A stretch of 28,076 nt of DNA from Temnopleurus reevesii (GCA_036244855.1 BQKZ01002311.1:10882-38957); one strand, 5' to 3'; counted from the stretch's first letter, positions 1 through 12,172 are shown. Notes: generated by a model from the sequence alone, not told the origin. Program-made: numbers and translations.

Positions 1-4
1 TCAG

Positions 5-72
5 ATTCGCACACAAGTTGCATCAATAGCAAAAGCGATTCCTGATCTTTCAAATGATATCTCATTCATGAT
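5..72 (+). CDS. Possible exon fragment of an upstream gene
   Basis: TCAG at the very left edge could be an acceptor, and ATGAT|GTAAGG at 73 a donor. Only one frame is open between them (IRTQVASIAKAIPDLSNDIS, FM), ending in phase 2. I do not recognise the protein. The phase does not connect directly to the candidate exon at 1381, so another exon would be needed, or one of the two is wrong. Confidence 0.25.
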
Positions 73-430
73 GTAAGGTCCAAAATTAGCCTTGCTACTG
101 TCAATCCAACACAGGTATGTCAAATACACTACAACACAAAGCTAAACAAGATCGCGGTACGCAATTGGAGCGGCGGGGAAGTGGGGATTGTCACATACCT
201 ACAAACAGGTCATTAAACTGATTCATGTCGGTCATGAAATTTGTTTTTTAACTTTTGGGGTCACATTAATTTGTATACTTTTTCTAAAGCATTTTTGGAT
301 CGTGGTACTACGCAAAATATATCTTGTAAAATACAAAATTATTTTCTAAAATACTGGCATGAAATGAAACTAGATATTTTAGGCTTCAAATATTTCAAAA
401 AATAAAATTAATCCACGAAATAATCACGGA

Positions 431-825
431 GATATTGCATTATCGGCATATCGCGATATCAAAATTCGATTGACGAAACGATCGCATCGCTCCATTCTGG
501 AAAATGGCGAGAATTGTCAACAAACTGTGTCATAATTAATATTTTCATTGTTTTTGGTCCTTTTGCTAAAAAAATGTCCAATTTAGGCAGATAAACAACG
601 CTCTTTACGATGGTGATGTTAGATTTGCAATATTTCATCGATATGTAGAAATTCATAAGATGTACGAATTAATATGATGTGCGAATTAATGTGACAGCAC
701 CATAAATATAGCTTATAGGTGATATTGATTATCGTGAGATCAAAATTCAAATTTTGATTGACGTATTGATCGCATCACTCCACATAGATAGATGGCGAGA
801 ATCATGAACAAAATGTGTCTGCCAA
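431..825 (+). repeat. Diverged direct repeat (431-535 and 720-825)
   Basis: Two segments about 290 bp apart share an ordered series of matches: GATATTG, an ATCAAAATTC block, GATTGACG, GATCGCATC, CTCCA, ATGGCGAGAAT and ACAAA.TGTGTC. They are probably old copies of one repeat. Between and after them, GTCAATGC at 878-885 pairs with GCATTGAC at 905-912. Confidence 0.6.
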
Positions 826-972
826 ATCGTGCTATCTGTCTCCACCTTTCTTTCGTATATGTGTGCGCGTATTTTAAGTCAATGCGAGAGGCTATCTGTC
901 GCCAGCATTGACGAAACAGGCGGCAGTGAATGGAGAGGTGACAGATAAACACGATAATGTCAATGTGTCACC

Positions 973-1380
973 GTCATATGGCTTTGCAGACTCTGTTTGC
1001 ACAAGATTCATTTCAAAATTCACTTCTAATTCTATCACAGGTGCAAGTTTTACTATTAAAAGTCAATGTTAGACATCTTTGTGGAAAGAAATTTCAGAAA
1101 TAAAACATTTTTCTTTTGCACATATGATGTGAGGTCGCACGTCTGTGCACCTAAACTCTCAGCTTGAAAAAAACATGATGTCAATGAAAATCCAATTCAA
1201 TTTTAATCTGATATTATCACAAATATCCTAAAGATTATGTGTGAGAAATATCTCGGCATAATCTGACCAGGAGCAGTGTCCTTTTAGATGAAATATACAC
1301 CCCTTATATCTTTGGTGTTCAAAATATTTGGGTCCCTTCTCTGCATCCCATTCACTTTACATGCGGTTGGAGATTTTCAG
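973..1380. other. Non-coding, nothing recognised
   Basis: This is AT-rich single-copy-looking sequence. No convincing exon, repeat or RNA was seen. A short AG...GT-bounded piece near 991-1039 has stops in the frames I tested. Confidence 0.5.
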
Positions 1381-1511
1381 GAAAAAGTCTTGGTTTCACA
1401 GAGCGCGCGAGTTACATCGCGTATGTCAATGAGGCACAGATGAGGGACCTGGCGCAGAGGAGGATGCCCATACCATACATAGACAGAGAGCATTACCATT
1501 CAAAAATGTAA
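1381..1511 (+). CDS. Possible terminal coding exon of an upstream + strand gene
   Basis: After the acceptor GGAGATTTTCAG the phase-1 frame is open for about 42 codons to TAA at 1509-1511: KSLGFTERASYIAYVNEAQM, RDLAQRRMPIPYIDREHYHS, KM. The composition is richer in GC and CpG than the surroundings and the residues look protein-like (basic, no low complexity). An AATAAA-type signal occurs near 1737. I do not recognise the family. It would be the 3' end of a neighbouring gene ending about 1 kb before KIAA0825 exon 1. Confidence 0.42.
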
Positions 1512-2127
1512 CATCTACTTTTCCAGATATGCATCACTTATGTGAAGAATATCTCTATATGTTTAAATGTTTTTTTATAAAAAAATTGTAATTTAAACCC
1601 CTATTGCAGCCCCAAATGACCCAAACTACTATGTAAACAAACAGCCATTTTGATTTTGTTAATGGACGTCTGTAGGTACCATGGTGTGCTGTTCTGTGTA
1701 ATGTACACACGTATGTACTTAATGCTTTTTTTTTTTAATAAAAAAAAATAAATTGTTGAGCATCCGGATACCCAACCCCCATCCTGTGACTGCTTAAGCC
1801 TTAGATCTAACGATAGAAATCTACTTGATCCAACAATTTTTATAATATCGTTTAGAAATTTTTTAAGTGTCCAGATCAATGCCGCAAGCCCCATTCAGTT
1901 GCAGATCTTTTGGCAATGCTTTCATTATGTCATCAAGGAAATTTCCAGTCGGGGCATTATAAAGTCCCTCATGACGATGTTGATATCTTTATCAAATTTG
2001 TGATATCTCATCAATCTCATCAGTTTCTTGAAATTTGATACAATATTTGAATTACAGGGGAATCTATTCATGGAATCATCTTGTTCTCATTGAAAGAAGA
2101 ATAATCAGACAAACAGACTGTGAAAAT
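1512..2127. other. Non-coding, possible 3' UTR then intergenic
   Basis: If the exon at 1381 is real, its 3' UTR would run to the T/A-rich stretch near 1730-1755, which contains AATAAA. The rest shows no gene or clear repeat. Confidence 0.4.
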
Positions 2128-2383
2128 TGGTGGTGTAGTGATTTTCACTCTCGCCTTTTGACCAGAGGGTCGCAGTTATAATCCCATTCATGTTGTCAAT
2201 CTCCTTCAGCAAGAAATTCATTCACATTGTGCTCCACTCAATTCAGGTCGGGTGAATGGGTACCTTGTAGGGATATTCATACATTGAAATGGTTGAGCGC
2301 TATAGCGATCAGCTGAAGCCAGGGTAATAAGAATGCAAAACATTGAGTACTCAGCAGTAGATTATGCTATATAAATATTATTG

Positions 2384-2424
<41 letters not shown>
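2128..2424 (+). mobile_element. Full-length tRNA-derived SINE with (ATT)n tail
   Basis: A pol III A-box-like TGGTGTAGTGA near 2131 and a degenerate B-box-like region (GGGTCGCAGTTATAATCCC) form the tRNA-like head. Then comes the body with CAGCAAGAAATTCATTCAC and GGTGAATGGGTACCTTGTAG, a GAGCGCTAT / ATGCTATATAAATATT end, and an (ATT)n tail at about 2383-2423. Related pieces recur across the window in both orientations. Confidence 0.75.
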
Positions 2425-2500
2425 AGTGTGTAACAACTTGTTTCTTTTTTTGTTTATTTCTTAATATTGCAGATCTTTGTCTAGAGTGGCAATCTATTTT

Positions 2501-2644
2501 ATGCTGCTGAGACAGAACTCCTTCAGGCGTATCTTTGACAAGATCCACAATGTCTCATCAGTGTTTGCTGCCCTCGTTGACAGCGATGTTCCAGTATGGA
2601 ATGCCAAGCATGGACAACCTGGAGATGGTCATTACGGATATTGA
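2501..2644 (+). promoter_or_regulatory. Overlapping upstream ORF in exon 1
   Basis: An ATG at 2501 opens 47 codons in a different frame and overlaps the main start at 2550, ending at TGA 2642-2644. This frame is open back to the splice acceptor at 2473. Translation starting here would bypass the main ATG, so it could repress the main frame. It could also be the real reading if the assembly has a frameshift, but the main frame matches the family better. Confidence 0.4.
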
Positions 2645-2671
2645 TGAACAACTCAAACAGAATGATAAGAA
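2550..2671 (+). CDS. KIAA0825: KIAA0825-like coding exon 1 (start codon)
   Basis: The exon begins at 2473 after the acceptor ATATTGCAG, so 2473-2549 is 5' UTR and at least one upstream non-coding exon is expected. The ATG at 2550 is chosen because an in-frame TGA lies at 2508-2510 and because the 40 codons that follow (MSHQCLLPSL..., DIDEQLKQNDK) resemble the vertebrate N terminus. The donor is AA|GTAAG at 2672, leaving phase 2 (two bases of a Lys codon completed by exon 2). A second frame (2474-2644) is open over almost the whole exon; see the uORF entry. Confidence 0.75.
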
Positions 2672-5600
2672 GTAAGAAAAACATAAAAAATATATAACTT
2701 TGTAGCTGGAGATATTTTACATCCAAGTTTGATAATTTAGTGCTAAGCGCCAAGGTTTTGTACACAAAACCAGAAATTTGGGGGTTTTAAGCTGACAGTC
2801 TTACGTGTTACGCATCAAAAGTTGCGTGAGAGATGAAAGAAATTTGGGAAATAATACAATTTTAGGTTTGCATCTCTGTTGAATCTTCAATTATCTTTTA
2901 TGTTCTTATTGGTGTCTGTACAAGAAAAACAATACATGTATATGGCAAAATGTGTACCAAAGAGATACAATTAATGGCAACAACAATTTTATGGATAGTT
3001 TGATCCACTCCCCTCCTGTGGGTTGAGAGTATCATATTTTGCATGAATTACTTGTTGAAAGAAATTAACACCATGTTCGGGATTCGACCTGCAACCCCCT
3101 GGTTGACAAGCTAGAGTCTGATCCACTACACCACAACAGTTTCACAATGAGACTTTTATTTTAATATTTCCATTGAAGAGTAATGTTTTAAGCTTGACCC
3201 TAAACTTCTATAAATTTTATCAGTATTCACCCCATGATCGAGGAAACTCTCCAGAAGCAGGTTTAAGCAACAAACAGCCTTTCACTGGACAACAACTATA
3301 CCAACATTAAGGATGTGATGGATAGTTTGAGCCAGATCCCTCACTTGGGTTGAGTACCGCATATTTTGCATAAACGCTATGGATGGGGTTTGAACAGCAG
3401 ACCTCTGGTTGAAAAGCGAGATACAGAACCAGTACACCAGAATGCTTCCACAATTAGTCTGACATTATTTTTGTTATATCTATTGAAACATAATATTCTA
3501 AACTTTAGACTTTCATTTCTTTCGTCATAGGATTGAGAAAAGTCTCCAGAAGCTGGTTCAAGCAAAAAACAGCCTCTTACTGGATAATATCTATACCAAC
3601 ATCAAGGATGCAAAGGATAGTTTGATCCAGACCCCTTACCTGGGTTGAGTGCAGCATATTTTGCATGAATGAATGCCATGGGTGGGAATTGAATAGCAAC
3701 GCTCTGGTAATTGGCCAGAGTCAGAACCACTACACCATAATGCTTTCACATTATTTTGATTATATCTGTTGAATCTGTATATTCTTAACTTGAGACTTTA
3801 ATTTCTTTCATCATAGGATCGAGGAAACACTCCAGAAACTGGTTCAAGCAACAAACAGCCTGTCACTGGATAATAACTACACCAACATTAAGGATGCAAT
3901 GGATAGTTTGATTCAGACACCCGTTCTGGAAGAGTGTGCCTGTCTCACGCCGGACACAGAGGATGTCAACAAACTTCTCAAAACAATTGTGAGTAAATCT
4001 GCGTTTCTGTAAGATGGGATATTTTTCCACGGGGCTAATGAAAATGTAAGGATTGTTTTCAGGGGTCGTAATTCACGGTCGTCCATTTTATTGCAAAAAA
4101 CATGAAAATTAAATCCCTACAAAACTGTCCCTCTCTCTATCCAGTAATCTGGTTGTAACCACCCAGCAAACAAATACCTAGTTTTGTTTATTTTTGTTTA
4201 TTTTCATTTATTTACTTACCACACATGGGGTGAAACACCCTCCTTAGCAAAAAGGCTGTTCTTTAGAGGGGTTTATTGAAGTAAAAATGCATAGAGATAT
4301 ACAACAAGAATACAAAAAGAAGTGTAATTTAAAAAGAGAGTAGGAGATGTTTTTATAATATGCATGTAGTAATGGCAGATAGAGGGAGCCAAATTCATGG
4401 GCTGAAGTTAGCCTTACATTCAGTCAAATCTGTGTATATTGGTCACCCAAGGAAAAGATAGCCACTGGAGGTAGACGTAGGTGGCTGCAAAAATGGCCAG
4501 TTTAGACAGGAGGTCACTAAGGGGGTGTTGCTCAAAAGTTGCAATTGATCGCAAGTTGCAGTTGATCAGGACGTGCCAATCAAAATCATTGTTTTATGCG
4601 CGTCTTGTTAAATGTGCATACCGTGCGCGAATGAAAATCCGCGTTGCAATCTTCAAAGGTGCAGTTAATTTGCAGTTGATTTTGAGCAACACCCCATAAG
4701 ACAGTCAGGTTTGACTGTATTTGAAAATGTTGCCAAAATTGTAAGATAAGTTAACATAATTTATGGTCTGCTTGCCAAACCATTGGATGTGAAAATCTCA
4801 TTTCTCCCTGTTTTAATAGATACTGGTCTTTATTAAACATTTCAATGTCATTGATGTTTGTATCAAATTTGTAAGTCTATTTAGAATTCAACCAAGGTAC
4901 CAGTATTTCTGATGCCTGAGATATTGCACATCATTCAGTAATTTACCATTGCTTTAAAAAAAGATAACTAGAATGTGATTACCATCTGTATAATGGATTT
5001 GCAAATGACCTTGCAAGAAAATCATAACCACAGTAAATCAGATGATTTCAATTGAATAATCATAAAAAAAAATGGTCAAATATCAATACATGTACCATCT
5101 TATTCTGTGGTTGTTTGAGCCAGTACAAAATTGCTTTGCTGTTCAATTGTTGCACATTTGGATTTTATTCAAATTAAAGCCTTTCTATCAATAAAGAGGT
5201 ACTTCTCCCAAGCAGTGATGTGTTGCTAGTGAATGGAGAAAAATGGATGATTGCATCACAGGTTATGCCAAAGTTGCCAATTAAAGGCTACCCATTAGTG
5301 GTGGAAATGATAATTATGATAATTCATAACTTTGTAGATGATTATCTGATTTTGCTCATGTAGATCGGTTTACTAACAGATTCAAATATATGCGCATTTC
5401 TTTCCAACGAATGTAGTTACACAGTATTCCTTAAGCCTATTTACAACAATTGAACTACAATATGTAGGAATCCATCTTGCATGCATTACAGGTGTACTTG
5501 TTGCTATGCCGGGCAAGCCTTGGGTTGTCAGGAACATCCTTTACGTGTACGGAGTGCATAATATTCTTGAATTAAGCGCTATATAAATTTTGTATATTAT

Positions 5601-8600
5601 TATTATTATTATTATTATTATAAAATGTCCATTTATTAGTAAATCTGCCAATTCTCACAGTTTGTTCATCTGATTTTTTTTCACTCACTGACAGCGCACA
5701 CATCAATATCTGGGAGAAGTTCTCCTTTAAATTTTACCACAAGTTGTTTATATTGATAAAGAGATTGATTACATGTTCATGTCATGTTTATGTTAACAGC
5801 TACAGCATGCAGTAAACCACCCAAACTCAGAGTCGGTCATCTTTGAGCAGCTGCTCAGCCTTGCGTCACATGAGGGTCTTGGTCTACCCATTCGAGCTCC
5901 GAGACCGAGCTATGTTGGCGCGTCAGCTGCATCAATCAATACCATCGGGGACTCACTTGAACAGGTAATATTTACTTCATATTTCAGCCAAATTCTATAC
6001 AGTACAAGTCATTATCCTTTGATACTTATGAGAAAATATTTGGTTTCAGCTGTTTGATGATTCACATTCCAATACCTATTCTTATGCATAGCAATAATAA
6101 TACACAACATTTACATAGTGCTTAATATGAAGTGTTTGCAAGTGCTCTGTGGATTAAAGCCCAACTATAGCAAGGATACCATATGGTGCTCACTGCATTG
6201 AAGGAATTTCTTCCTACAGGTACCCATTCACCTGTCATGGGTTGAGTGCAGCACAATGTGGATAATTTTCACTCTATTAAGAAATGAATGCCAAGAGTAG
6301 TATTCGAACTTACGATCCTCTGGTTGAAAGGCAAGAGTCAGAACTGCCACATCTATTTGAATGCTTGTAGATAAATAAATGAAAAATAAATCTTTTCTTT
6401 AAACCAGAAGGACTCACTCGTTCAAAGCGTTTATTTGCGGAGTGATTCTATGAAATGAATTTTCATTTGTAGCAAAATTAACTAAGAATAAAAATCAGAG
6501 ATATAGACAAATAAACAAATTAATGGATAAATAATCTTTCTGTACTAGGAAAATGACTCACTATGGGAGGAGATCCGATCTCGACTGAAGCGCTTCTTCT
6601 TGGACCGTCTCCACGCCATGAAGATATCCGGACCCAGCGATGGTCCAATGTGCAACACCAAGCAGGCCCAACGCATTGAATATCTCCAGAGTCTATGTAT
6701 ACTCTACCCAATCAAAGAGGTGTGGAGCAGCTATCATGTCCTAGCATCTGATAAGGTAATACTGTAAAAGACAATATTTTAACGTACTTGAACAGGGTGC
6801 CCATTTGCCCACATTTGCCCACATGCCCGGGGCAAGAAAATTTAGCTGTCAGGCTAGTAAATTAAATTGTCACCTGCGCAAACAGTACTATATATATATG
6901 TATATATATATATATTTATCCATATACAAATTGTCATTGGCCATTTAGGGCAAGAGAAACTTTTGTTCGGGCAAGTTATTTAAAAACTTGGTTGCCCGAC
7001 AGGGCAACTGGTGAAAAAATTCTTGTAGCACCCTGCCAAATTTGTCACGATATTACCGAATTTCATACATATGCTGGTTGTTATTTTCACATTTTGAAAA
7101 AATAATGCACACACGTCCATGGGCATTCTAATGAGTGAAAAATGAGTGAAAATTGTCAAACTATTCATTTTGTTAAAGAGCTTTGATGTAGTTAGAGATA
7201 TAAAAATGATAAAAAATTGAATTTTTAGGTCTCGTTATTTCAATTATTCTACATTTAGGTGGCTACATTCCTGCGAGAAAATCTGAGCACGTCCAACGTT
7301 GACATCGCTGAGCCACGCCAGCCAGCGACCCTGGAGTCCATCGCAGACAAACTCTCGCATCTCACCCCTTACTTCCACGCCATGCTGGAGGATGAGTGCG
7401 CCCTCTATCTTGCGGATGTCTTCGAAGGGGAGGTGAACTTTCTCCAGGCTGTCCAGGAGATCTACCTGTCTCAGCTCCAGGAGGAGGTCTCCACCATGAT
7501 GGAGGAGGCCTGGGAGGGGATCAGGAAGGGCGGGAGGGGAGCGTCGTCGTCATCGTCTTCTAACGGGAGCGCTACTAAGAGCATCGGGGCCAGTGATTGG
7601 TTGAATGGAGGAAAGGAGAGTCATGGGAAGGAGCAGACGAAGAAGAAGTCCACTGTTGAAGGTATGGTTATTTTTTTTATTCAAAAGGTTATGAATTCAT
7701 GGGTGAGGACATCTCTTCTATTAGATAATATTAGCAAGGGCAGTGTATCACCAAGATAAGAAAGACTTTAAGAACCTGGTATCAGTTCTTTTACTAAATG
7801 ATGGATAATCTTAATACAAGTATTCAGCACTGAACTGATCCCAGTCGTTGTGAAAGTTGTTCTTTAATCAAATTTCAAAATTTAAGGCAAGCTATATCTA
7901 TACTCTTTGATCTAATTATTTCATGCCAGGTATGCACATTTTTTTTTTTCATCAAGGTACATTGTTATTTGTACCCCATTTATCCTAATCATTTAAATCT
8001 GATACTAAGAAGGTATCTGTGGTACTTTTGTTTAATATACATGTATAAAGAGAGAAAGTGGATTATTTATTTTAAAAATTCAAAATTTGATATTTTTCAC
8101 ATTTTATTTCACATGATAACTAATTCTTTAATTTTGCGTTTTTTCGAAGCTTGATAATGATAAAAAAAAGTAACAAAAACTGTAGTCAATGAAGCCGTTT
8201 CTGTGCTCTGAATTACATTCCTATGATATTTTATGAATATATTGTGTTGTATTTCATTGAACAGGCTTTATCTTATGTAAAGAAACAATTATCAAGCTAT
8301 GATGTACATAAATCCTGTGTCTTCACACAAACTGGACCCTCCCATAGAGGTGTGTAGAAAACCAGCAAAAGATTAAATGACCCCTATGAATCTCGTACAG
8401 ATTCTGTTGTGATGAACCACGATGACATCCAACGCTACATGAAGATAGTCACGCTCCTACATGACTTGAATCAGCGTCTGTGTCAGCTATCCCAGCATGC
8501 AACGTGGGAGGGCGCTCCTCTTTTCAAGCCCCAAGACCATGGAAAAGGACATCTCAGAGGTAAGAAACCTTTTCCATTGTGACAATGATAATTGATTCCC

Positions 8601-11600
8601 AAGAAAGAATTACTCAAATTCAGTTAACTGGTATGAGGTTACCCTATGACCCTCTTCATTTATTTTACACAACTGACAATGAACCTCTTCCGATCATGAT
8701 CTGACAATGAAAGTCTTCTGACATATAACGAAATTGAATAAACGCATTTGAATTGAATTGAATTGATCTGACAATAAACCTCTTCTGATCCATCATTTGT
8801 ATTATCTTAATTTTTCAGGTGTTCTGAAGCACAACCGTGAAGGAGGACCGATGCGTGATTCGAGGATGCCTTCAGAACATACTGGTAGAGGTGTTCTTCC
8901 GGAAGCTATCCCGCCTCCGTTTGGGGTGATGCCCGGCATGGTAGGATCAGATTACGGCGGACGCAGGTCTAGTCCTGTGGTGGACAGCCCCTCACATCAG
9001 GTATGTAACCCCACTCCTCTATTTCCCTTCCCTCCCTCCTCCTCCTCCTCTTTCCTCTTTCTCCTCTTGCTTTGTCTCGTTCTCGCTCTCCACCCCTCCT
9101 TTTGGTGTGATGCCCGGTATGATAGGATTAGATTATGATGGACGCAGGGCTGGTCCTGTAGTGGACATCCCCTTGCATCAGGGATGTACCTCCACACCCC
9201 TCCCTCCTTCCCCATCCTGCTTTTTCTCCTATAGCTTGTATTCTTTCTTGCTCTCCATTCTTCCTCCGTTTGGGGTGATGCCTTGCTTGGTAGGATCAGA
9301 CTATGGTCGACGCAGGGCTAGTCTTGTAGTGGATAGCCTCTTGCATCAATCATATTACCTCAACTTTCCCTCCCTCCTGTTCTTACCCTCTTTCTCCTCT
9401 TGCTTTGTCTCTTTCTCGCTCTCCATTCTTCCTCCGTTTGGGGTGATGTCTGATGTGATAGGATCAGACTATGGTGCACTCGGGTCTAGTCCAGTAGTGG
9501 ATAGCCCCTCACATCAGGTATATATCTCGATGCCCATCCTTTCTTTCTTTTCCCCTCTCTTTCTTCCTTACGCTCAGTCTGTCTCCCTCTTTTTCTCTCT
9601 CTCCCCTTCTTGCTCTTTCTCTCATTAATTTTCTGTTTACATCTCTCCATCTTTCAATCTTATACTTTCCTTTTTCTCCATCTCCTTTTTTCATCTTTTC
9701 ATTTTTTATTTCCATTCATTTCATCTGTTTGCCCTTTTTCTAATCCCTGACTTTCTCTTTCTCCCTCTTTTCTCTCTTACATTTTTCCATCTCCTTAAGT
9801 TTATCAATATTGAACAATTGTTCAAACTGTATTCCAATGCTATTTTGGATAGTAACGTCAGACCCCAAGCTTGGCATTAACATGGCGCATATCTCTTTGA
9901 ATGATGACATTGTTTTATGTCTAAGTTGTCTAAGTTATTAACTTTCTCTCTCTTTCTTCCTCTTCTTCTCTCTATTGCAGCTGAGCAAGTGGAACTGGTC
10001 CTGTGTTGTAGAGAATTTGACGAGTCTAGTGATAAGAAGCATCAGCAAGCAAGCCGAAGAGTTGCTCAAAGAAAGATGCGGGGCGGAGGAGGAGAAGATG
10101 AAGAAGGAGAAGAAAGTTGTGGCTGTACATTGTGGTATGTATCAAGATGCTTTGCAGATTTTGATTTTTTTTTTGCAATAAGGATGAGGGGAAAGGAGCT
10201 GAATCATATCTACGGCATTAAATTAATTTAAGTAAAGTCAACATGATATCGCAGTATGGGTAGCTATTTGAGTTACAATATCAAGANAACTGGTCCTGTG
10301 TTGTAGAGAATTTGACGAGTCTAGTGATAAGAAGCATCAGCAAGCAAGCTGAAGAGTTGCTCAAAGAAAGATGCGGGGCGGAAGAGGAGAAGATGAAGAA
10401 GGAGAAGAAAGTTGTGGCTGTTCATTGTGGTATGTATCAAGATGCTTGAAAGATTTTAATTTTTAGCAGTGAAGATAGAAACAAAGAGTTTGTTCTTATC
10501 AACGTATTAAACTAATTAAAGTGAAACCAGTTTAATGACAGATGTGAACAGTTAACCTTTTCTGTGTTGCATTAATTCTGAAGATAGTGGTTACATAGCT
10601 TAAGCCACTAGCTTAGGCACTGCAGACAATAGAAAGCATCCTCTGGCTATACTCACTGATTTTACACACAAAAGAGTACTTCTCATACAAAGGTGTAGCT
10701 TTGCCAAAATGATAGCAAAGCCAGTTTAGTGTTAATATGGTCATGAAAGTGATTTTAAGTGGCCTTCTAAGCTAGTTTAGAAATCTAGCTCCAGACACAC
10801 GTCACAGTGGGTGATATGAAAGCTTGTGACTTCTTGAACTGACTTTGGAGGTTGTACCTTGACGCGCTTGCAAACGTTATATGCATAGTCAATGGTAGAG
10901 CGCAATGGGGGTTTAGCATTCGGGTTCCTATAGCAACAATACCAATTTACATGAAGTAGACTTGTAATTCACTTGGTTGGCCTGGAGTTGTGAGTCATCT
11001 TCAACATATTTTCTGAACCGGCTTTGGAAACTAGTTTAGTGGAACCCATTTTTGTACAGAAGATGTAAATGGGTCTAGGAGAATGGGTAAACGACATCAT
11101 TCATCATAACATTGATTCATATTAATCAAATATACCATGCACTGAGAAGTTCTGGTTGAAATTATGGATTGTGAGGTGACTGGCATATCACTATGCCGGT
11201 CACCGAAGAATCCATAATTTCAACCAGAACTTCGAAAAATGTGCATGGTATATTTGATTTATATCCTACACGTAAGTAAAACCGACATAGCAATCAAATT
11301 CATATCCTACTTGTAATTTGTCGATGAAATGAATTCCTCAAAATAATGATTATCTTCGAGATTAAATCTCGGTTCATCGTCGTTGATTTCTCCACTGGGT
11401 GCCGCCATTGTTGTTTATGTTTCGACGACCTTTGATCTGGATATCGCGGTTTCGCGGGATGACGTCAGAAAATTTTTCATAACGAAAACTATTCCGAGAT
11501 TGACGTCACGCCATATCCAATTTATTTCATGGTGAAAATATTTTTAATCACATGACTGCTAATTGACCAATGACAATGGATGCAATCTTATGAGTAGGAT

Positions 11601-12137
11601 ATAAAAGAAACTCTTATTTGCCAAAACCTAGACGTTATCTAAATAGTTTATGATGTAAATAAACTCAGCTGTAAAAATATCAGGCTTCAAAATAGGCTTC
11701 ACATGTTTTTTGCCCCATAAAATACTGTAATCTTTTAACAAGGTTTGTCATCCCCATGAATATTTGCATCATACCTGTAGATCCAGTTTGCAGATTGTTT
11801 TTGTTTTTCTACTATGTGAATGGGACCATGGAAAGTAAATTCAACACCAAAAGGAAGTGCCGCATGTTTGAAGTAGCATAGAATGGTTTTGGAATGAATC
11901 AGCAAAGCCCTGCTCTGCATGAATTACCATGCGTTATATGCAGAGATACCAACTTTCCAAAATTTGCATGATAATAGAAAGTGAAATATGAAACACCAAG
12001 CCGGTCAAACAAGCATTTTTCTTGCTGTGCTTTCTCTCTCATGAGGAAATGTTAGTTCAGCTATTTGGGGATTCACATTTATAAATATGTTCAATGAAAC
12101 ATTATTTTTTATTAAAAAAAAAAATAAATAAATAAAT

Positions 12138-12172
<35 letters not shown>

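Larger units (their letters stand above)
2993..3816 (+). repeat. Tandem array of dead exon-2 copies fused to SINE pieces
   Basis: Three units precede the real exon 2. The marker GGATAGTTTG recurs at 2993, 3320, 3615 and, in the functional exon, 3901, giving periods of about 327, 295 and 286 bp. Each unit has the first part of exon 2, then a minus-strand fragment of the tRNA-derived SINE (GGGTTGAGTGCAGC type, with an antisense TGGTGTAGTGG-like box near its end), then about 90 bp of intron leading to an acceptor. In the units the exon breaks at CAGACCCC and runs into the SINE; only the last copy continues as coding sequence. Confidence 0.8.

Noticed and set aside
1601..1894. 97-codon minus-strand open frame
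   Set aside because: No codon bias, family similarity or splice context; contains a poly-Lys/Phe run from A/T tracts.
2128..2190. tRNA gene
   Set aside because: A- and B-box-like motifs are present but the cloverleaf is not maintained and the sequence continues into a SINE body and an (ATT)n tail.
4481..4699. 72-codon + strand open frame
   Set aside because: It lies across an inverted-repeat transposon.
6980..7168. Minus-strand frame with AGCYKNFF, similar to a + strand frame at 14536
   Set aside because: The similarity comes from two copies of the same non-coding MITE, not from a protein family.
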